Shown in pieces: positions 18,901 to 27,386 of a stretch of DNA of 64,000 bases. Position 1 is the stretch's first letter; every line of letters begins with the position of its first letter. The translations under genes were made by a program, and so were the position numbers. The stretch covers positions 62,001 through 126,000 of the forward strand of contig NZ_KL370891.1 in NCBI RefSeq assembly GCF_000702325.1. Reading direction: 5' to 3'. This DNA comes from Thiomicrorhabdus sp. Milos-T2. GTDB taxonomy: Bacteria > Pseudomonadota > Gammaproteobacteria > Thiomicrospirales > Thiomicrospiraceae. Under the pieces are notes generated by a model that saw only the letters and a list, made by a program, of their open reading frames with translations, was not told where the DNA came from and searched no databases.

Positions 18901-18994
18901 ATTGTTGGAGTAAATAGGGTAGCGCTAGAACAAAGGCGATGAGTAAAACAATAATGCCGCTTTTCCAACGATTATGAGTAACCCATGAAGTCAT
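15962..18994 (-). CDS. DUF748/AsmA-like envelope protein
   Basis: A 1010-residue protein with one N-terminal membrane helix (about residues 12-30) and a very long, mostly beta, Asn/Gln/Leu-rich periplasmic region. The start (PYGIEKVQLSKVNLDPLTAS) and the C-terminal part (GLLQDKNDNISLSIPINGNL, then VDFAPGSKQLSP) are typical of DUF748 proteins, relatives of AsmA/YhdP. These are thought to bridge inner and outer membranes in lipid transport. The repeated LNLNNL-type strands fit a long hydrophobic groove. It lies upstream of bioH with a 73-bp gap and carries two copies of the 12-bp palindrome, so it looks native rather than part of the adjoining arsenite module. Confidence 0.85.
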   Translation of the reverse strand: MTSWVTHNRWKSGIIVLLIAFVLALPYLLQQFAQKALLDHAKPYGIEKVQLSKVNLDPLTASIQIHNLRLFNKTSSDKAVAEIGLLGVNLDLTALLKKRIWIQSLKFENANLPFELKQNQQLFMAGIPLTHPDSKPEDKPSGKNQFSYLPGLDNISFKQIQLSLKYHKKTTNLQIENLSLNELHAWNKEGFARLIIKSKLNQNLIKANLQLHLFSDAPKVVGTFQAKAIKLDEFKQFIPQIPWDFSGQLTSDITFTLAQTQQGITLYQQGKLALNKIKLQQQNNQQSTKLQASNIDWKGDLHLIQPTTKAKTQLSLNGQLTAKNLRANQLIKKDKLAYNTQLQTLNLKGNHQINLGKSLQIITTNNLTLNNLRLNESNLNQSNLNHKSPKSALNITLKQASIKGKAQINQGSETFISLVQKLNIKALEFTDPKNKVELKTDLAAKLNNRITLNKDHFTLSQKDNNELTLTHLSAQQAQWFTQLNQINWQGRFNLNNQPKLTIQSNGKVAINQFTLENSAKKRNIAGLNQLNIAELNIKNLQDIELNNIQLQNLSVTKNNKQPGLVDINNLQLSQAHFQERAKTKQLTLGHLAIKDSATHLTLTQNNHIKEVDKLLALIGEPAQKKTTSAAIDTAKVNGKAPINPTKKQDKAFNYSLASLELSGDNPVFINIEQTQPPLKRTLKINQLSLGKIASQAPHKASKFSVNIALDEFSKIRSKGEFTPLAPSKHFKAATHLNGLDLKDLSPLVEQKLGYQIESGQLNADFSTQIDNNKIKAKNDIQLNKFVLESVNDKKTQAIEEGFPIPLQAGLGLLQDKNDNISLSIPINGNLDNPDFKIQDVINTALGNALASASRSYLLLALQPFGAIALVGEYALEKGTNISLQAVDFAPGSKQLSPKMKIYLKKLKKLLAEREAIQIKLCEGASNIDRSALKKIALQANIKQQTDKNPNAKVVVPDITISDNDLIQLAKQRQSAIKRYLINLGASNKQLILCKPKISKDNKTSQVKLSI
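17301..17312. repeat. 12-bp palindrome ACCAGGCCTGGT
   Basis: Perfect copy inside the DUF748 gene, read as Pro-Gly-Leu-Val. A one-mismatch copy lies at 18537-18548 in the same gene. Confidence 0.9.
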
Positions 18995-19168
18995 ATTAAA
19001 TTCTCAAACCATGTTTGTTGAATTTAAGTATAACCCGAACGGTGAAGTGAACCAATAAAAGAAAACATGTCTTAACTATTTCGGGTATCCGTATTTTGTG
19101 ATTGATTATCCAGTATTGTAAAAATTAACCACGAAGACACAGAGGCACGAAGATTAAAAAAACAAATA

Positions 19169-19425
19169 GAGACCTTTGCACCCAAGGGCATAAACACGAG
19201 ATAGGTGCGAAAGAAAAATGAGAGAAAATTTGCCTGATTCTCAACTTACGCCCTTCGGGCGTCGAGTTCTTTGTTTGCGGCCGAAAACGCAGGGAGTAGC
19301 TAGCTATTCACAAGTTGTCGCCCAACGGAAGTGCCCTTGGGGTACAACAAAAATCAGGTGAATTTTTACCCTCAAGGGGCACCTAGAACCATTTTTACTC
19401 GCGCATACTTTCGTGCAAAGGTCTC
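19169..19425. mobile_element. MITE-like fold-back element, copy with AAATA target duplication
   Basis: A 257-bp long-form copy with perfect AAATA on both sides (19164-19168 and 19426-19430). It lies between the DUF748 gene and the end of aioR, at the left edge of the arsenite module. The rest of the 18995-19448 spacer holds only an AT-rich stretch and a CACGAAG-type short repeat near 19130. Confidence 0.9.
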
Positions 19426-19448
19426 AAATAGATGGTACGGTGTTTAAA

Positions 19449-20789
19449 TCACTGCGAACTGATATTTAACTTTTGCATTTTTTCCCATAGGTTCTTTCGG
19501 CTGAGGCCCAAAGCTTCGGCAGTTTTGATAATCTTCCCTTGTTGTTGACTTAGGGAGGTCAAAATATAGTTTCGTTCACAGTAATTTAAATGCTCTTTTA
19601 AAGTCTTACCATCATGTATTTCTTCTAGTTGTTTTGGGTCAAGTCCTAGATCATCAATGTTAATGATATTACCTTCGCACATTACGGTAGCTCTTTCCAA
19701 GCAATTTTTGAGTTCTCGAATGTTTCCTGGCCAACGGTAGGAAAGTAAAGCGATTTCTACGGGCGGAGCTAAGGTGTAACGTTCAGAATTGGGTGCAGGG
19801 GGGGATAAGTCTTTCAGAATTTGACTTGCAATAGGGATAATGTCTTCAGCCCTTGCTCTGAGCGGGGGGATGGGTAATGTTATAATATTTATACGATGAT
19901 ATAGGTCTTCTCTAAATGCACCAATCTCTACTAATTCAGCAAGGTTTTTATGCGTCGCACAGATGATTCTGGTTTTAAATGAAATGAGGGTTTCGCCCCC
20001 TACGCGCATAAAGTTTCTTTCCTGTATGGCCCTCAATAGTTTAACTTGCATATTTTCGGGCATGTCACCTATCTCATCTAAAAGCAGGGTACCTCCATTC
20101 GCTCTTTCTAGTACACCAAGGTGCTTTTTTTGAGCGCCTGTGAAGGCTCCTTGTTCATGTCCAAACAATTCAGATTCTAATAAGTTGTCACTGATGGCTC
20201 CACAGTTTAAAGCAACAAAAGGCTGTTTCTGATCGGGGTATGTGAGATGGTGTAAGAGTTGTGCAACTCTCTCTTTACCTACTCCTGTTTCCCCTTGAAT
20301 TAATATACCTGTCTGAGGATGATTTGCCATTTTAATAATGATTTGTTGGATATGCTGAATTTGTGAAGAGGTTCCTAAGAAGAGGTTAGGTGGAATGGTG
20401 CAATTTGTATTTTGATCCAATTTAGATGTTATTTTAGAAATTAATTGCTCAAGATCGAATGGTTTAGCTAAATAATCAACTACGCCATATTGCATCATGC
20501 GAACAGCTTGATCTACTGTTGCATAACCAGTAAATACTATCCATGAAGAGATGCTATTGCCAGAGGAAAGTAGGCTTTTCAATAAGGTTTCTGAATTGCC
20601 ATCAGGTAGCCGAATATCACTTAAAACGAGATGAAATCGATATTTATGGAGTGCTTTTTTAGCATCCTCAAGATTTTTTAACCACTTGTATGAGAATCCT
20701 TCTAATTCAAATCTCATACATAATGACTCTCCCATAATGGGGTCATCTTCTATTAAAGCAACATCATAGACTTTCTTTGCTTGCATCAT
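19449..20789 (-). CDS. aioR: Arsenite-responsive sigma-54 response regulator AioR
   Basis: An NtrC-type regulator. It has a receiver domain (phospho-acceptor Asp in LVLSDIRLPDG, about residue 58), a sigma-54 AAA+ domain (Walker A GETGVGKE, sigma-54 contact loop GAFTGA, Walker B GGTLLLDEIGD) and a C-terminal Fis-type helix-turn-helix (KTAEALGLSRKNLWEKM). The start is set at the ATG at 20789, six bases after AGGA; ATGs at 20795 and 20786 are also possible. The gene overlaps the end of aioS by about 25 bases. Context (aioX, aioS, divergent aioBA) points to activation of aioBA by arsenite. Confidence 0.9.
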   Translation of the reverse strand: MMQAKKVYDVALIEDDPIMGESLCMRFELEGFSYKWLKNLEDAKKALHKYRFHLVLSDIRLPDGNSETLLKSLLSSGNSISSWIVFTGYATVDQAVRMMQYGVVDYLAKPFDLEQLISKITSKLDQNTNCTIPPNLFLGTSSQIQHIQQIIIKMANHPQTGILIQGETGVGKERVAQLLHHLTYPDQKQPFVALNCGAISDNLLESELFGHEQGAFTGAQKKHLGVLERANGGTLLLDEIGDMPENMQVKLLRAIQERNFMRVGGETLISFKTRIICATHKNLAELVEIGAFREDLYHRINIITLPIPPLRARAEDIIPIASQILKDLSPPAPNSERYTLAPPVEIALLSYRWPGNIRELKNCLERATVMCEGNIINIDDLGLDPKQLEEIHDGKTLKEHLNYCERNYILTSLSQQQGKIIKTAEALGLSRKNLWEKMQKLNISSQ

Positions 20790-22287
20790 CTTCATCCTGT
20801 ATTTTGCTTTCCTGTTTTTCAAACGGAAGCGTGACTGTAAAGCGGGTAATATTTTCGGATGTTACGGTGATTTCACCCTGTAATTGTTTAATCAGTTGAT
20901 AGCTAATCCATAGACCAAAACCTTGTCTATTGAGGTCGCCAGCTTTGAAATCGGGTTCAAAAAGAGTTTTTAACCTTTCCGGAGTCAATTTTTTTCCTGA
21001 ATTTGAGACCTCAAATTGTAAAAAATCCTCTGAGGTCTGGAGGTCTATTTGGACCACGCCACCATTTTCAGAGGCATTAATTGCATTCAGAATTAAATTA
21101 ATCATAATTTGCCGAATAGGATGGGCGGGAAGCTTTCCTATCTGATGGTTGTTAGTGGATTGATTGTGTTGCAGTGTTAGGTTCTTTTCTTTGATTTTGG
21201 GTTTAACCAAATGAAATACATCGTTAAAATCCATAGATTGGAGGGTGCGTTTGTTATATTTTGCCTGAACTAGTAGAGCAGAAACGGTATCTTGAATTTG
21301 TAATAAGCCTCTTTCTAATAAATTAAAAGTACGATCCTGCTGGTCTTGGCTAGGCTTTGGTAATTTACGGTGAGTCTGAATCGCATTCAGCATTCCTCCT
21401 AAGGGGTTATTGACTTCATGCGCTATACCAGAAGCCATTCGTCCCAAAGCAGCAAAGCGTTCAGAGTGATGGAATTCAGCCTCAAGCTGCGCACTTTTTT
21501 CAATATTACTCAGCATTTGATTAAAAGAGAGGATTAGTTGACCAATTTCATCTTTTGAGTCTGGTAACAAAAAGCATTTTCTTTGAGGTTGTATTCTGTC
21601 GGTTGCATTCATGCAGTTTGACAATGCAATTAAGGGATTTGCAATTTTTCTAGACCAAATAATCACTAAAAAGGTTAAAGGGATTAAGGTGAGAAAAGTC
21701 AGAATGATGATACGTAAAATCATCCGATAGAGTTGAGCAGATAAGGGGGAAGTGTCCAGCGAAACAATAAAGGTACCTAATGTAATGGCGTCATTTTTAA
21801 TAGGCGCTGCTAATAACAGTTGGTGAGCAATTTGATTAGAATACATGTCTAATGAATCAAAATTATAACTCGTAATTGTTTTTAGCTCGGCTACTCGATT
21901 AACATTGCTTAGAATGGGGAACTTTTTTGGATGGCTCGACACAAATACCCGATTATCTTGATCTAAAATGAGTAAATAATTTATTTTCAAAATTGGCTGA
22001 TTATGATTTGTAATCAAATCCTTACTGGTAATTTGTTCAAGAGTCATATAGGCGTGCCAAGGGTCGTCATAAAGCAACGAGTAGCTTAAAGAGTCAGAAA
22101 ACATCACCACCATGTTTTTAACATATTGTTGATAGATACTCTTAAATTCTGAAGCTGTTAAGTAAATTAAGGCGCTACTAATGATTGACGCGGAAAGTAG
22201 CACTATCATTATCGAACGGAGAGGGATTTTCCACTTCAGACTTATGTCTTGATACTTTTGTATCCAGTTATTTGAAAACCAATCCAT
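20764..22287 (-). CDS. aioS: Arsenite-sensing histidine kinase AioS
   Basis: A 507-residue membrane kinase with a helix at about 22-44, a periplasmic sensor region at about 45-185, a second helix at about 189-211, HAMP (about 212-262), HisKA with His290 (MASGIAHEVNNPLGGM) and HATPase motifs (N box MINLILNAINASENGG, G box GFGLWIS). It overlaps aioX by 20 bp upstream and aioR downstream, so the three are one transcription unit. In characterised aio systems AioS is signalled by arsenite-loaded AioX and phosphorylates AioR. The assignment rests on this context; the kinase itself is generic. Confidence 0.87.
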   Translation of the reverse strand: MDWFSNNWIQKYQDISLKWKIPLRSIMIVLLSASIISSALIYLTASEFKSIYQQYVKNMVVMFSDSLSYSLLYDDPWHAYMTLEQITSKDLITNHNQPILKINYLLILDQDNRVFVSSHPKKFPILSNVNRVAELKTITSYNFDSLDMYSNQIAHQLLLAAPIKNDAITLGTFIVSLDTSPLSAQLYRMILRIIILTFLTLIPLTFLVIIWSRKIANPLIALSNCMNATDRIQPQRKCFLLPDSKDEIGQLILSFNQMLSNIEKSAQLEAEFHHSERFAALGRMASGIAHEVNNPLGGMLNAIQTHRKLPKPSQDQQDRTFNLLERGLLQIQDTVSALLVQAKYNKRTLQSMDFNDVFHLVKPKIKEKNLTLQHNQSTNNHQIGKLPAHPIRQIMINLILNAINASENGGVVQIDLQTSEDFLQFEVSNSGKKLTPERLKTLFEPDFKAGDLNRQGFGLWISYQLIKQLQGEITVTSENITRFTVTLPFEKQESKIQDEDDASKESL

Positions 22288-23170
22288 CGACTAGACTCTG
22301 CATTTGTTGAATTGAATCATATAGATTAGGGCTAGATTCTTGAAAGCCATCTAGGAGTAATTGATTTAAAAGAATTTTTCCCTGAACATCTTTATCCATG
22401 CCGAGCAAAATATGTTTAAAGCGTTTTTTAATATCCGGCGATAAATCACTTCTTGCGACAATTGGCGGAAAACCAAATTCAGGAGACTTTAGTACTATTC
22501 TTGTTTGTTGGGTGATTTTAGGCTGAATTTTCTGTAAAGATTCCCATACATACCCATCTACAAATGCCCCGTTAACTAAACCAACAGCCACTGCCTTAAT
22601 GGAATTTTCATGGCTATTCGTTAATATCATTTTTTTGAAAAAATGATCAGGTGATTCTCCCCATAGCCATAGTAAATATTTAGGATAAAGATTGCCTGAA
22701 TTAGAATGAGTGTCAGAGTAAGCAATTAATTTATGTCTCAAATCAAAAATGGAATGGGTGATTTTATCTGCTTTCGGCACAATTAAATAAGATTGATAAA
22801 GAGGAGCCCCTTTGAATAACGGACTGCTAATCAAAGTGAGGCTCTTTTTATGCTGAATATAGGGATAGCCACAAACCCAAGCGACATCTGCTTGATTATT
22901 CTCTAGTAACGCTGTGATTTCTGAATAACTATTTCTTTGAATGAATGTCACTGGTGTTCCAAGTTTTTGGGATAAATAACTCTGCCATTCTTGCAGAAAC
23001 TTTGCCTGAGAGTTCATGAAAACGGGGGTAATCGCAAACCTCAAAGGCGAGGTTTGTGCGAAAGTTGTCGAACTAATCATAAAAAAGCACAAAGTAATCC
23101 ATATCCATTTTGAAAAAATGTTACTGATTGGTAACTCAGTAGCTGTCCTAACGTTACTATTGTAGAACAT
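22268..23170 (-). CDS. aioX: Periplasmic arsenite-binding protein AioX
   Basis: A PhnD-superfamily binding protein with an N-terminal membrane-targeting segment (WIWITLCFFMISSTTFAQ) followed by LRFAITPVFM. The motif WVCGYPY carries a Cys at the place expected for the arsenite-binding Cys of AioX (Cys108 in studied proteins). In-frame starts exist at 23215 and 23170; the later one is chosen because it gives a more usual signal peptide and frees the region with the candidate sigma-54 promoter. It overlaps aioS by 20 bp and is divergent from aioBA. The left-edge PhnD-like protein lacks the Cys, which supports a specific role here. Confidence 0.86.
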   Translation of the reverse strand: MFYNSNVRTATELPISNIFSKWIWITLCFFMISSTTFAQTSPLRFAITPVFMNSQAKFLQEWQSYLSQKLGTPVTFIQRNSYSEITALLENNQADVAWVCGYPYIQHKKSLTLISSPLFKGAPLYQSYLIVPKADKITHSIFDLRHKLIAYSDTHSNSGNLYPKYLLWLWGESPDHFFKKMILTNSHENSIKAVAVGLVNGAFVDGYVWESLQKIQPKITQQTRIVLKSPEFGFPPIVARSDLSPDIKKRFKHILLGMDKDVQGKILLNQLLLDGFQESSPNLYDSIQQMQSLVDGLVFK

Positions 23171-23209
23171 GGTTTTATCTAACTTGTTGAAAAGATTTAA
23201 TTTTATATT

Positions 23210-23226
23210 TGGCATGGTCTTTGTTA
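23210..23226 (+). promoter_or_regulatory. Candidate sigma-54 promoter for aioBA
   Basis: TGGCATG, four bases, then TTGTT resembles the consensus TGGCACG-N4-TTGCW with the right spacing. It differs in the -12 element (GT in place of GC). It lies about 105 bp before the aioB ATG and fits the sigma-54 regulator AioR. It overlaps the upstream alternative start of aioX. This is a by-eye match only. Confidence 0.35.
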
Positions 23227-23327
23227 GTAAGGGGTTAAGTCAGTATTGCTAATAGATAATTGGATTACTGATATTTTTAGAATATAACACAAAGCTTTAT
23301 CTGATAAACATGATTTGGAGTAAAAAC

Positions 23328-23843
23328 ATGAGTGAAATTACACGTCGAAATTTTTTTAAAGCGGGAGGATTAGCGACTGCGGCTGTAGCCGCTCCTATAG
23401 CAGGTTTAAACGCAAGCCCCGCTGCTGCATCTACAGATACTAAGACGATTTTTGAATTTGCCAAAAAGAAAATTAGTAACGCTCAATCGCTGGGGAATAC
23501 GCAAGCATTTACCTATCCTGACAGTATGTCTCCTTGTTTATTAATTAATCATGATGAGCCAGTGGAAGGTGGTGTGGGACCAAATAATAACATCGTTGCT
23601 TATAGCACTCTTTGTACGCATATGGGATGCCCAACACAATATGATAGCAATGAGAAAGTATTCAAATGCCATTGCCATTTTAGCGTGTTTGATGCAGAAA
23701 AAAGTGGACAGGTAGCAATAGGTCAGGCGATAGATAATCTTCCTCGAATCCTTTTAGATTACGATGAGTCAACGGGCAATGTGACTGCGGTCGGTGTCGA
23801 AGGTTTAATTTATGGTCGTCAAGCCAATTTCATAGAGTTATAA
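23328..23843 (+). CDS. aioB: Arsenite oxidase small subunit AioB (Rieske protein)
   Basis: A 171-residue Rieske iron-sulfur subunit exported by the Tat pathway (signal [11 protein letters not shown]). The 2Fe-2S ligands are visible as CTHMGC (Cys96, His98) and CHCHFS (Cys114, His117). Cys101 and Cys116 could form the Rieske disulfide that some arsenite oxidases lack. The ATG at 23328 is chosen because TTGGAG lies seven bases upstream; an ATG at 23310 adds six residues before the Tat motif. It is followed 10 bp later by aioA. Because AioA has no signal of its own, it probably crosses the membrane with AioB; tatABC is at 35.5-37.5 kb. Confidence 0.95.
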   Translation: MSEITRRNFFKAGGLATAAVAAPIAGLNASPAAASTDTKTIFEFAKKKISNAQSLGNTQAFTYPDSMSPCLLINHDEPVEGGVGPNNNIVAYSTLCTHMGCPTQYDSNEKVFKCHCHFSVFDAEKSGQVAIGQAIDNLPRILLDYDESTGNVTAVGVEGLIYGRQANFIEL

Positions 23844-23853
23844 GGAGTCCGTA

Positions 23854-26331
23854 ATGACAACAGATAGAATTGCACTACCACCAGTAGAAGCTAAAAAAAC
23901 GAATATGACCTGCCACTTTTGTATAGTTGGTTGTGGTTATCATGTGTATAAATGGCCTGAAGGATCTGAGGGTGGGAAGCCTGCTGATCAAAACGCGTTA
24001 GGTATGGATTTTCGTAAACCGATTCCTCCATTGGCATTAGCTATGCGTGAAAGCATGACCAATACCGTTACTGACCATGATGGAAAGCGCTACAATATCA
24101 TGATTACACCAGATAAGAATTGTGTGGTTAACAAAGGCCAGTTCTCAGCCCGTGGCGGTAAAATGGGTGAGTACATGTACAGTGCCGAAGGCAAAACTAA
24201 AGATCGTTTAAAAGAACCGCAGATTAAACGCTCTGGAGAATGGATGAGTACTACTTGGGATGAAGCTTTAGCTGTTTATGCAGGTTTAACCAAAAAAGTA
24301 TTAGGCAATGATGGTAAAGGTAAAGATGATACCGCATTTATTTGTTTTGACCACGGTGGCGCCGGTGGAGGTTTTGAAAATACTTGGGGAACGGGTAAGC
24401 TTATGTTTTCTGCGATTCAAACGCCTCAAGTGCGTATTCACAATCGACCTGCATATAACTCAGAATGCCATGCAACTCGTGAGATGGGTGTGGGTGAGTT
24501 AAATAACTCTTATGAAGATGCTGAAATTTCGGATTGTATTTTTTGTGTGGGAGCCAATCCATATGAGACTCAGTCAAATTACTTTCTAGTGCATTGGCTG
24601 CCAAATATGCAAGGGGCCTCCGTTGCTAAGAAAAAGAAGTTCTTCGGAAACGAGCCTTTTAACAAAAAATGTAAAGTTATTTTTGTGGATCCTCGTCGCT
24701 CACCTTCTGTTGCAATTTCTGAAGAGGTTGCCGGTAAAGACAATGTTCTTCACTTACAAATTAATCCGGGAACTGATACGGCCTTATTCAATGGTCTATT
24801 AAGCTATGTTGTAAGCCAACGTTGGATTGATAAGAAATTTATTTCTCGCCATACGCAAGGTTTTCAAGAAGCTGTTAGTACTAATAAAATGGGACTGCAA
24901 GAGTGTAGCGACATTACAGGTGTTTCCGTTGCAGACCTTAAAAAAGCCGCTGAATGGGCTTATAAGCCGAAGTCAGATGGTAGCTTACCTCGTACCTTCC
25001 ATCCTTATGAAAAGGGGATTATTTGGGGGAATGATAACTACCTTATTCAATCTGCATTGGTAGACTTAGTGCTTGCTACGCACAATGTGGGACGTCGAGG
25101 AACAGGAGTTTGCCGTTTAGGTGGTCACCAAGAAGGGTATGCTCGTCCTGGTTACCCTGGAAACAGCAAAATTTATGTTGACCAAGAGTTGATTGCTGGA
25201 AAGTATAAAATGTTGACCGCTTGGGGCGTGAGTACTTTACAAACAACGCTGAATGCAACCGAATACAAGGAAGTTATAGCTCGTCGTGCGCAAATTGTGA
25301 CAGAAGCAATGAGTCAAGTTCGTGGAGGTTCAACAGAAGCCTTAGTGGATGCTATTTACGATGCCGTGACTAATAAAGGCGGATTATTTATCACCAATAT
25401 GAACCTGTATCCATCTTCATGGGCACCTCATGCGCACCTTTCTTTCCCGGCAACCCATCCAGGTGAAATGAACTTGACTTCAATGTCAGGTGAGCGTCGT
25501 TTACGTTTATCAGAGAAATTCATGGATGCGCCAGGTTCTTCTAAACCTGATTGCTTAATTGCAGCCGATATTGCGAATGCATTGAAAGCTCTATATGCAA
25601 AAGATGGCAATAGCACAATGGCAAAACGCTTTGAAGGCTTTGATTGGAAAACTGAAGAGGATGCGTTTAATGATGGTTTCCGTTCAGCACACCTTAAGGA
25701 GATTGATTCACAAGGTGGCGCCAGTGGTCATTTAGCAACCTATGACAACCTTAGTAAAGCTGGTACAAATGGTGTTCAGCTACCAATTAAAGAGTTTAAA
25801 AATGGTAAATTAATTGGTACTGAAATGATTTATGCCGATTATAAATTCAGTACTCCTAATGGTAAGGCTCATTTTAAGCCGGCTAAATGGAACGGATTGG
25901 CTGCTCCCGTTGAAAAACAGAAGCAAAAATATGGTTTATTTGTAAATAATGGCCGTACAAACTCAGTTTGGCAGTCAGGTTATCATGATCGTTATAATGA
26001 AGAAGTTTTCAAGCGTTATCCCTTGGCCTATGTTGAAGTGAATGCACAAGATGCTAAAAAGCAGGGCATTGAATCGGGTGACATTGTTGAACTTTTCAAT
26101 GATTATGGATCCGTTAATGCCTATGCGGTTGTTGACGACAAGTCTGTCCCAGCAGGCCAAGTCTTTATGTTGGCCATGTACGATAAGGGATGTGTCGGTA
26201 ATATTGTTACGGAATGGACGGACCGTAACAAAGTCCCTTATTACAAAGGTGTCTTTGCAGACATGCGCCGTGTAGGGTCGGTGGAAGAGTACAAGCGTAC
26301 GATTTCATTAAAATCAAAGCGACTTTCTTAA
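23854..26331 (+). CDS. aioA: Arsenite oxidase large subunit AioA (molybdopterin enzyme)
   Basis: The catalytic subunit, which oxidises arsenite to arsenate at a bis-MGD molybdenum centre and passes electrons to a 3Fe-4S cluster and then AioB. The N-terminus has the diagnostic [16 protein letters not shown] (Cys20, Cys23, Cys27), with Ser in place of a fourth Cys (GQFSARGG), as in known arsenite oxidases. Substrate-site residues appear in [14 protein letters not shown] and [17 protein letters not shown]. The length of 825 is normal. AGGAGT precedes the ATG. The molybdenum centre needs mobA and moeA, both just downstream. The electron acceptor is not identified; a c-type cytochrome feeding the cbb3 oxidase is one possibility. 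Confidence 0.97.
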   Translation: MTTDRIALPPVEAKKTNMTCHFCIVGCGYHVYKWPEGSEGGKPADQNALGMDFRKPIPPLALAMRESMTNTVTDHDGKRYNIMITPDKNCVVNKGQFSARGGKMGEYMYSAEGKTKDRLKEPQIKRSGEWMSTTWDEALAVYAGLTKKVLGNDGKGKDDTAFICFDHGGAGGGFENTWGTGKLMFSAIQTPQVRIHNRPAYNSECHATREMGVGELNNSYEDAEISDCIFCVGANPYETQSNYFLVHWLPNMQGASVAKKKKFFGNEPFNKKCKVIFVDPRRSPSVAISEEVAGKDNVLHLQINPGTDTALFNGLLSYVVSQRWIDKKFISRHTQGFQEAVSTNKMGLQECSDITGVSVADLKKAAEWAYKPKSDGSLPRTFHPYEKGIIWGNDNYLIQSALVDLVLATHNVGRRGTGVCRLGGHQEGYARPGYPGNSKIYVDQELIAGKYKMLTAWGVSTLQTTLNATEYKEVIARRAQIVTEAMSQVRGGSTEALVDAIYDAVTNKGGLFITNMNLYPSSWAPHAHLSFPATHPGEMNLTSMSGERRLRLSEKFMDAPGSSKPDCLIAADIANALKALYAKDGNSTMAKRFEGFDWKTEEDAFNDGFRSAHLKEIDSQGGASGHLATYDNLSKAGTNGVQLPIKEFKNGKLIGTEMIYADYKFSTPNGKAHFKPAKWNGLAAPVEKQKQKYGLFVNNGRTNSVWQSGYHDRYNEEVFKRYPLAYVEVNAQDAKKQGIESGDIVELFNDYGSVNAYAVVDDKSVPAGQVFMLAMYDKGCVGNIVTEWTDRNKVPYYKGVFADMRRVGSVEEYKRTISLKSKRLS

Positions 26332-26345
26332 TCTAAGGTTAATAT

Positions 26346-26505
26346 GAGACCTTTGCACGAGATGGCTCTACGGCTAAAAATGGCTAAAATTTCCCCTATC
26401 GTTGTTGGAAAACTTGGCAATAGCTGGCTATTCCCTGCGTTTCCCGCCTAGATATGGAAAATTTTTTCTCATTTTTAGCTCGCATCCCACTCATGTAAAG
26501 GTCTC
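26346..26505. mobile_element. MITE-like fold-back element, copy with AATAT target duplication
   Basis: A 160-bp copy 14 bp after the aioA stop, flanked by perfect AATAT repeats. The interior is diverged from the other copies (GCTATTCCCTGCGTTTCCCG is still recognisable). Confidence 0.85.
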
Positions 26506-26535
26506 AATATAAAAATCTTTAAATTGATGATATAA

Positions 26536-26566
26536 AAAACCAGGCATTATTGCCTGGTTTTTTTTT
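26536..26566 (+). terminator. Intrinsic terminator of the aioBA transcript
   Basis: ACCAGGCA pairs with TGCCTGGT around a TTAT loop, followed by nine T. It separates aioBA from mobA. Confidence 0.9.
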
Positions 26567-26606
26567 AAAAGGCGTTCTTGCAAAATGGTGTTAGAGGTGT
26601 GCTGTT

Positions 26607-27203
26607 ATGGGGTTAAAAATGTTTAATGCGAGTTTAATTATTCTTGCTGGTGGTCGTGGTAGTCGTCTAGGGGGTGTTAATAAAGGGCTTATGTTATTTA
26701 ACAATCAATGTATGATTGATCGTATTTTAAGTAGAGTTCAGTCAGAGTTTGATGACATTATTGTGGTCACGAATACTCATCTAGATGAGTATAGGTTAAG
26801 AAAAAATATTCGTGTGATTTCAGATGAATACAGCGATTATAGGGGACCGCTTGCGGGTATACACGCGGGACTTTTAGATGCACGCCATCAATGTGCTTTT
26901 ATCCTACCTTGTGATGCTCCTGGTCCAATTCAAGAAATTTTTCCTGAATTAAAAAAACAAATGAATTTATCTTTGGATTTAATTATTCCTCACGATGGTG
27001 AAAGGCTTCAGCCCTTATTTTCTTTAGTACATAAAAACTTATTACCGGGTCTTCAAATTGCACTTGCAGATGAACAATATAAAGTCAGTCAATTTTTTCT
27101 AGAACAAAGGCATAAAGTGGTCTCGGTACCCCAGTTAAAACCAGTGTTTCAAAATGTAAATACCCCATCTGATCTTGATGCACTTTCCAGTGTTACCTTT
27201 TAG
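26607..27203 (+). CDS. mobA: Molybdenum cofactor guanylyltransferase MobA
   Basis: It attaches GMP to molybdopterin to make the MGD form used by AioA. The nucleotide-binding motif LAGGRGSRLGG sits at residues 12-22. Also visible are KGLMLFNNQ, GPLAGIHAGL, a metal-binding LPCDAP and the C-terminal NVNTPSDL. At 198 residues the length is typical. AGAGGTG precedes the ATG. It has its own transcript after the aioBA terminator. Placement beside aioBA suggests a dedicated cofactor supply carried with the module. Confidence 0.92.
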   Translation: MGLKMFNASLIILAGGRGSRLGGVNKGLMLFNNQCMIDRILSRVQSEFDDIIVVTNTHLDEYRLRKNIRVISDEYSDYRGPLAGIHAGLLDARHQCAFILPCDAPGPIQEIFPELKKQMNLSLDLIIPHDGERLQPLFSLVHKNLLPGLQIALADEQYKVSQFFLEQRHKVVSVPQLKPVFQNVNTPSDLDALSSVTF

Positions 27204-27276
27204 TAACGAGAGATTTTTAAAAAGTGTTTCATAAAGGTAACTGTAATACAGGTGTACCAATAAAAAATCGTTAATA

Positions 27277-27313
27277 ATCAACTGGTTGATGGTGTTGGGT
27301 ATTGTGGTATATT
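27277..27313 (+). promoter_or_regulatory. Promoter with overlapping inverted repeat, upstream of the porin gene
   Basis: TTGATG (27286-27291) and TATATT (27308-27313) are 16 bases apart. The inverted repeat ATCAAC-TG-GTTGAT (27277-27290) covers the -35 box and could be a repressor site. Confidence 0.45.
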
Positions 27314-27332
27314 CTCTGCTATTTAATCCGTA

Positions 27333-27353
27333 GCCTGGCTTTCAGGCGTTTTT
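27333..27353 (+). terminator. Weak hairpin plus T-run in the porin leader
   Basis: GCCTG pairs with CAGGC around a 5-nt loop, followed by GTTTTT. It lies between the predicted porin promoter and the porin start, so it may end the mobA transcript or act as a leader attenuator. Confidence 0.4.
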
Positions 27354-27386
27354 AATAATGATTGAAAAATGTATGGAGTGAATCTT

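Noticed and set aside
19125-19155. ACCACGAAGACACAGAGGCACGAAG-type short repeat, left of the aio module
   Set aside because: This kind of CACGAAG repeat is seen in many bacterial spacers; a single short copy here supports no specific claim about the module's boundary.
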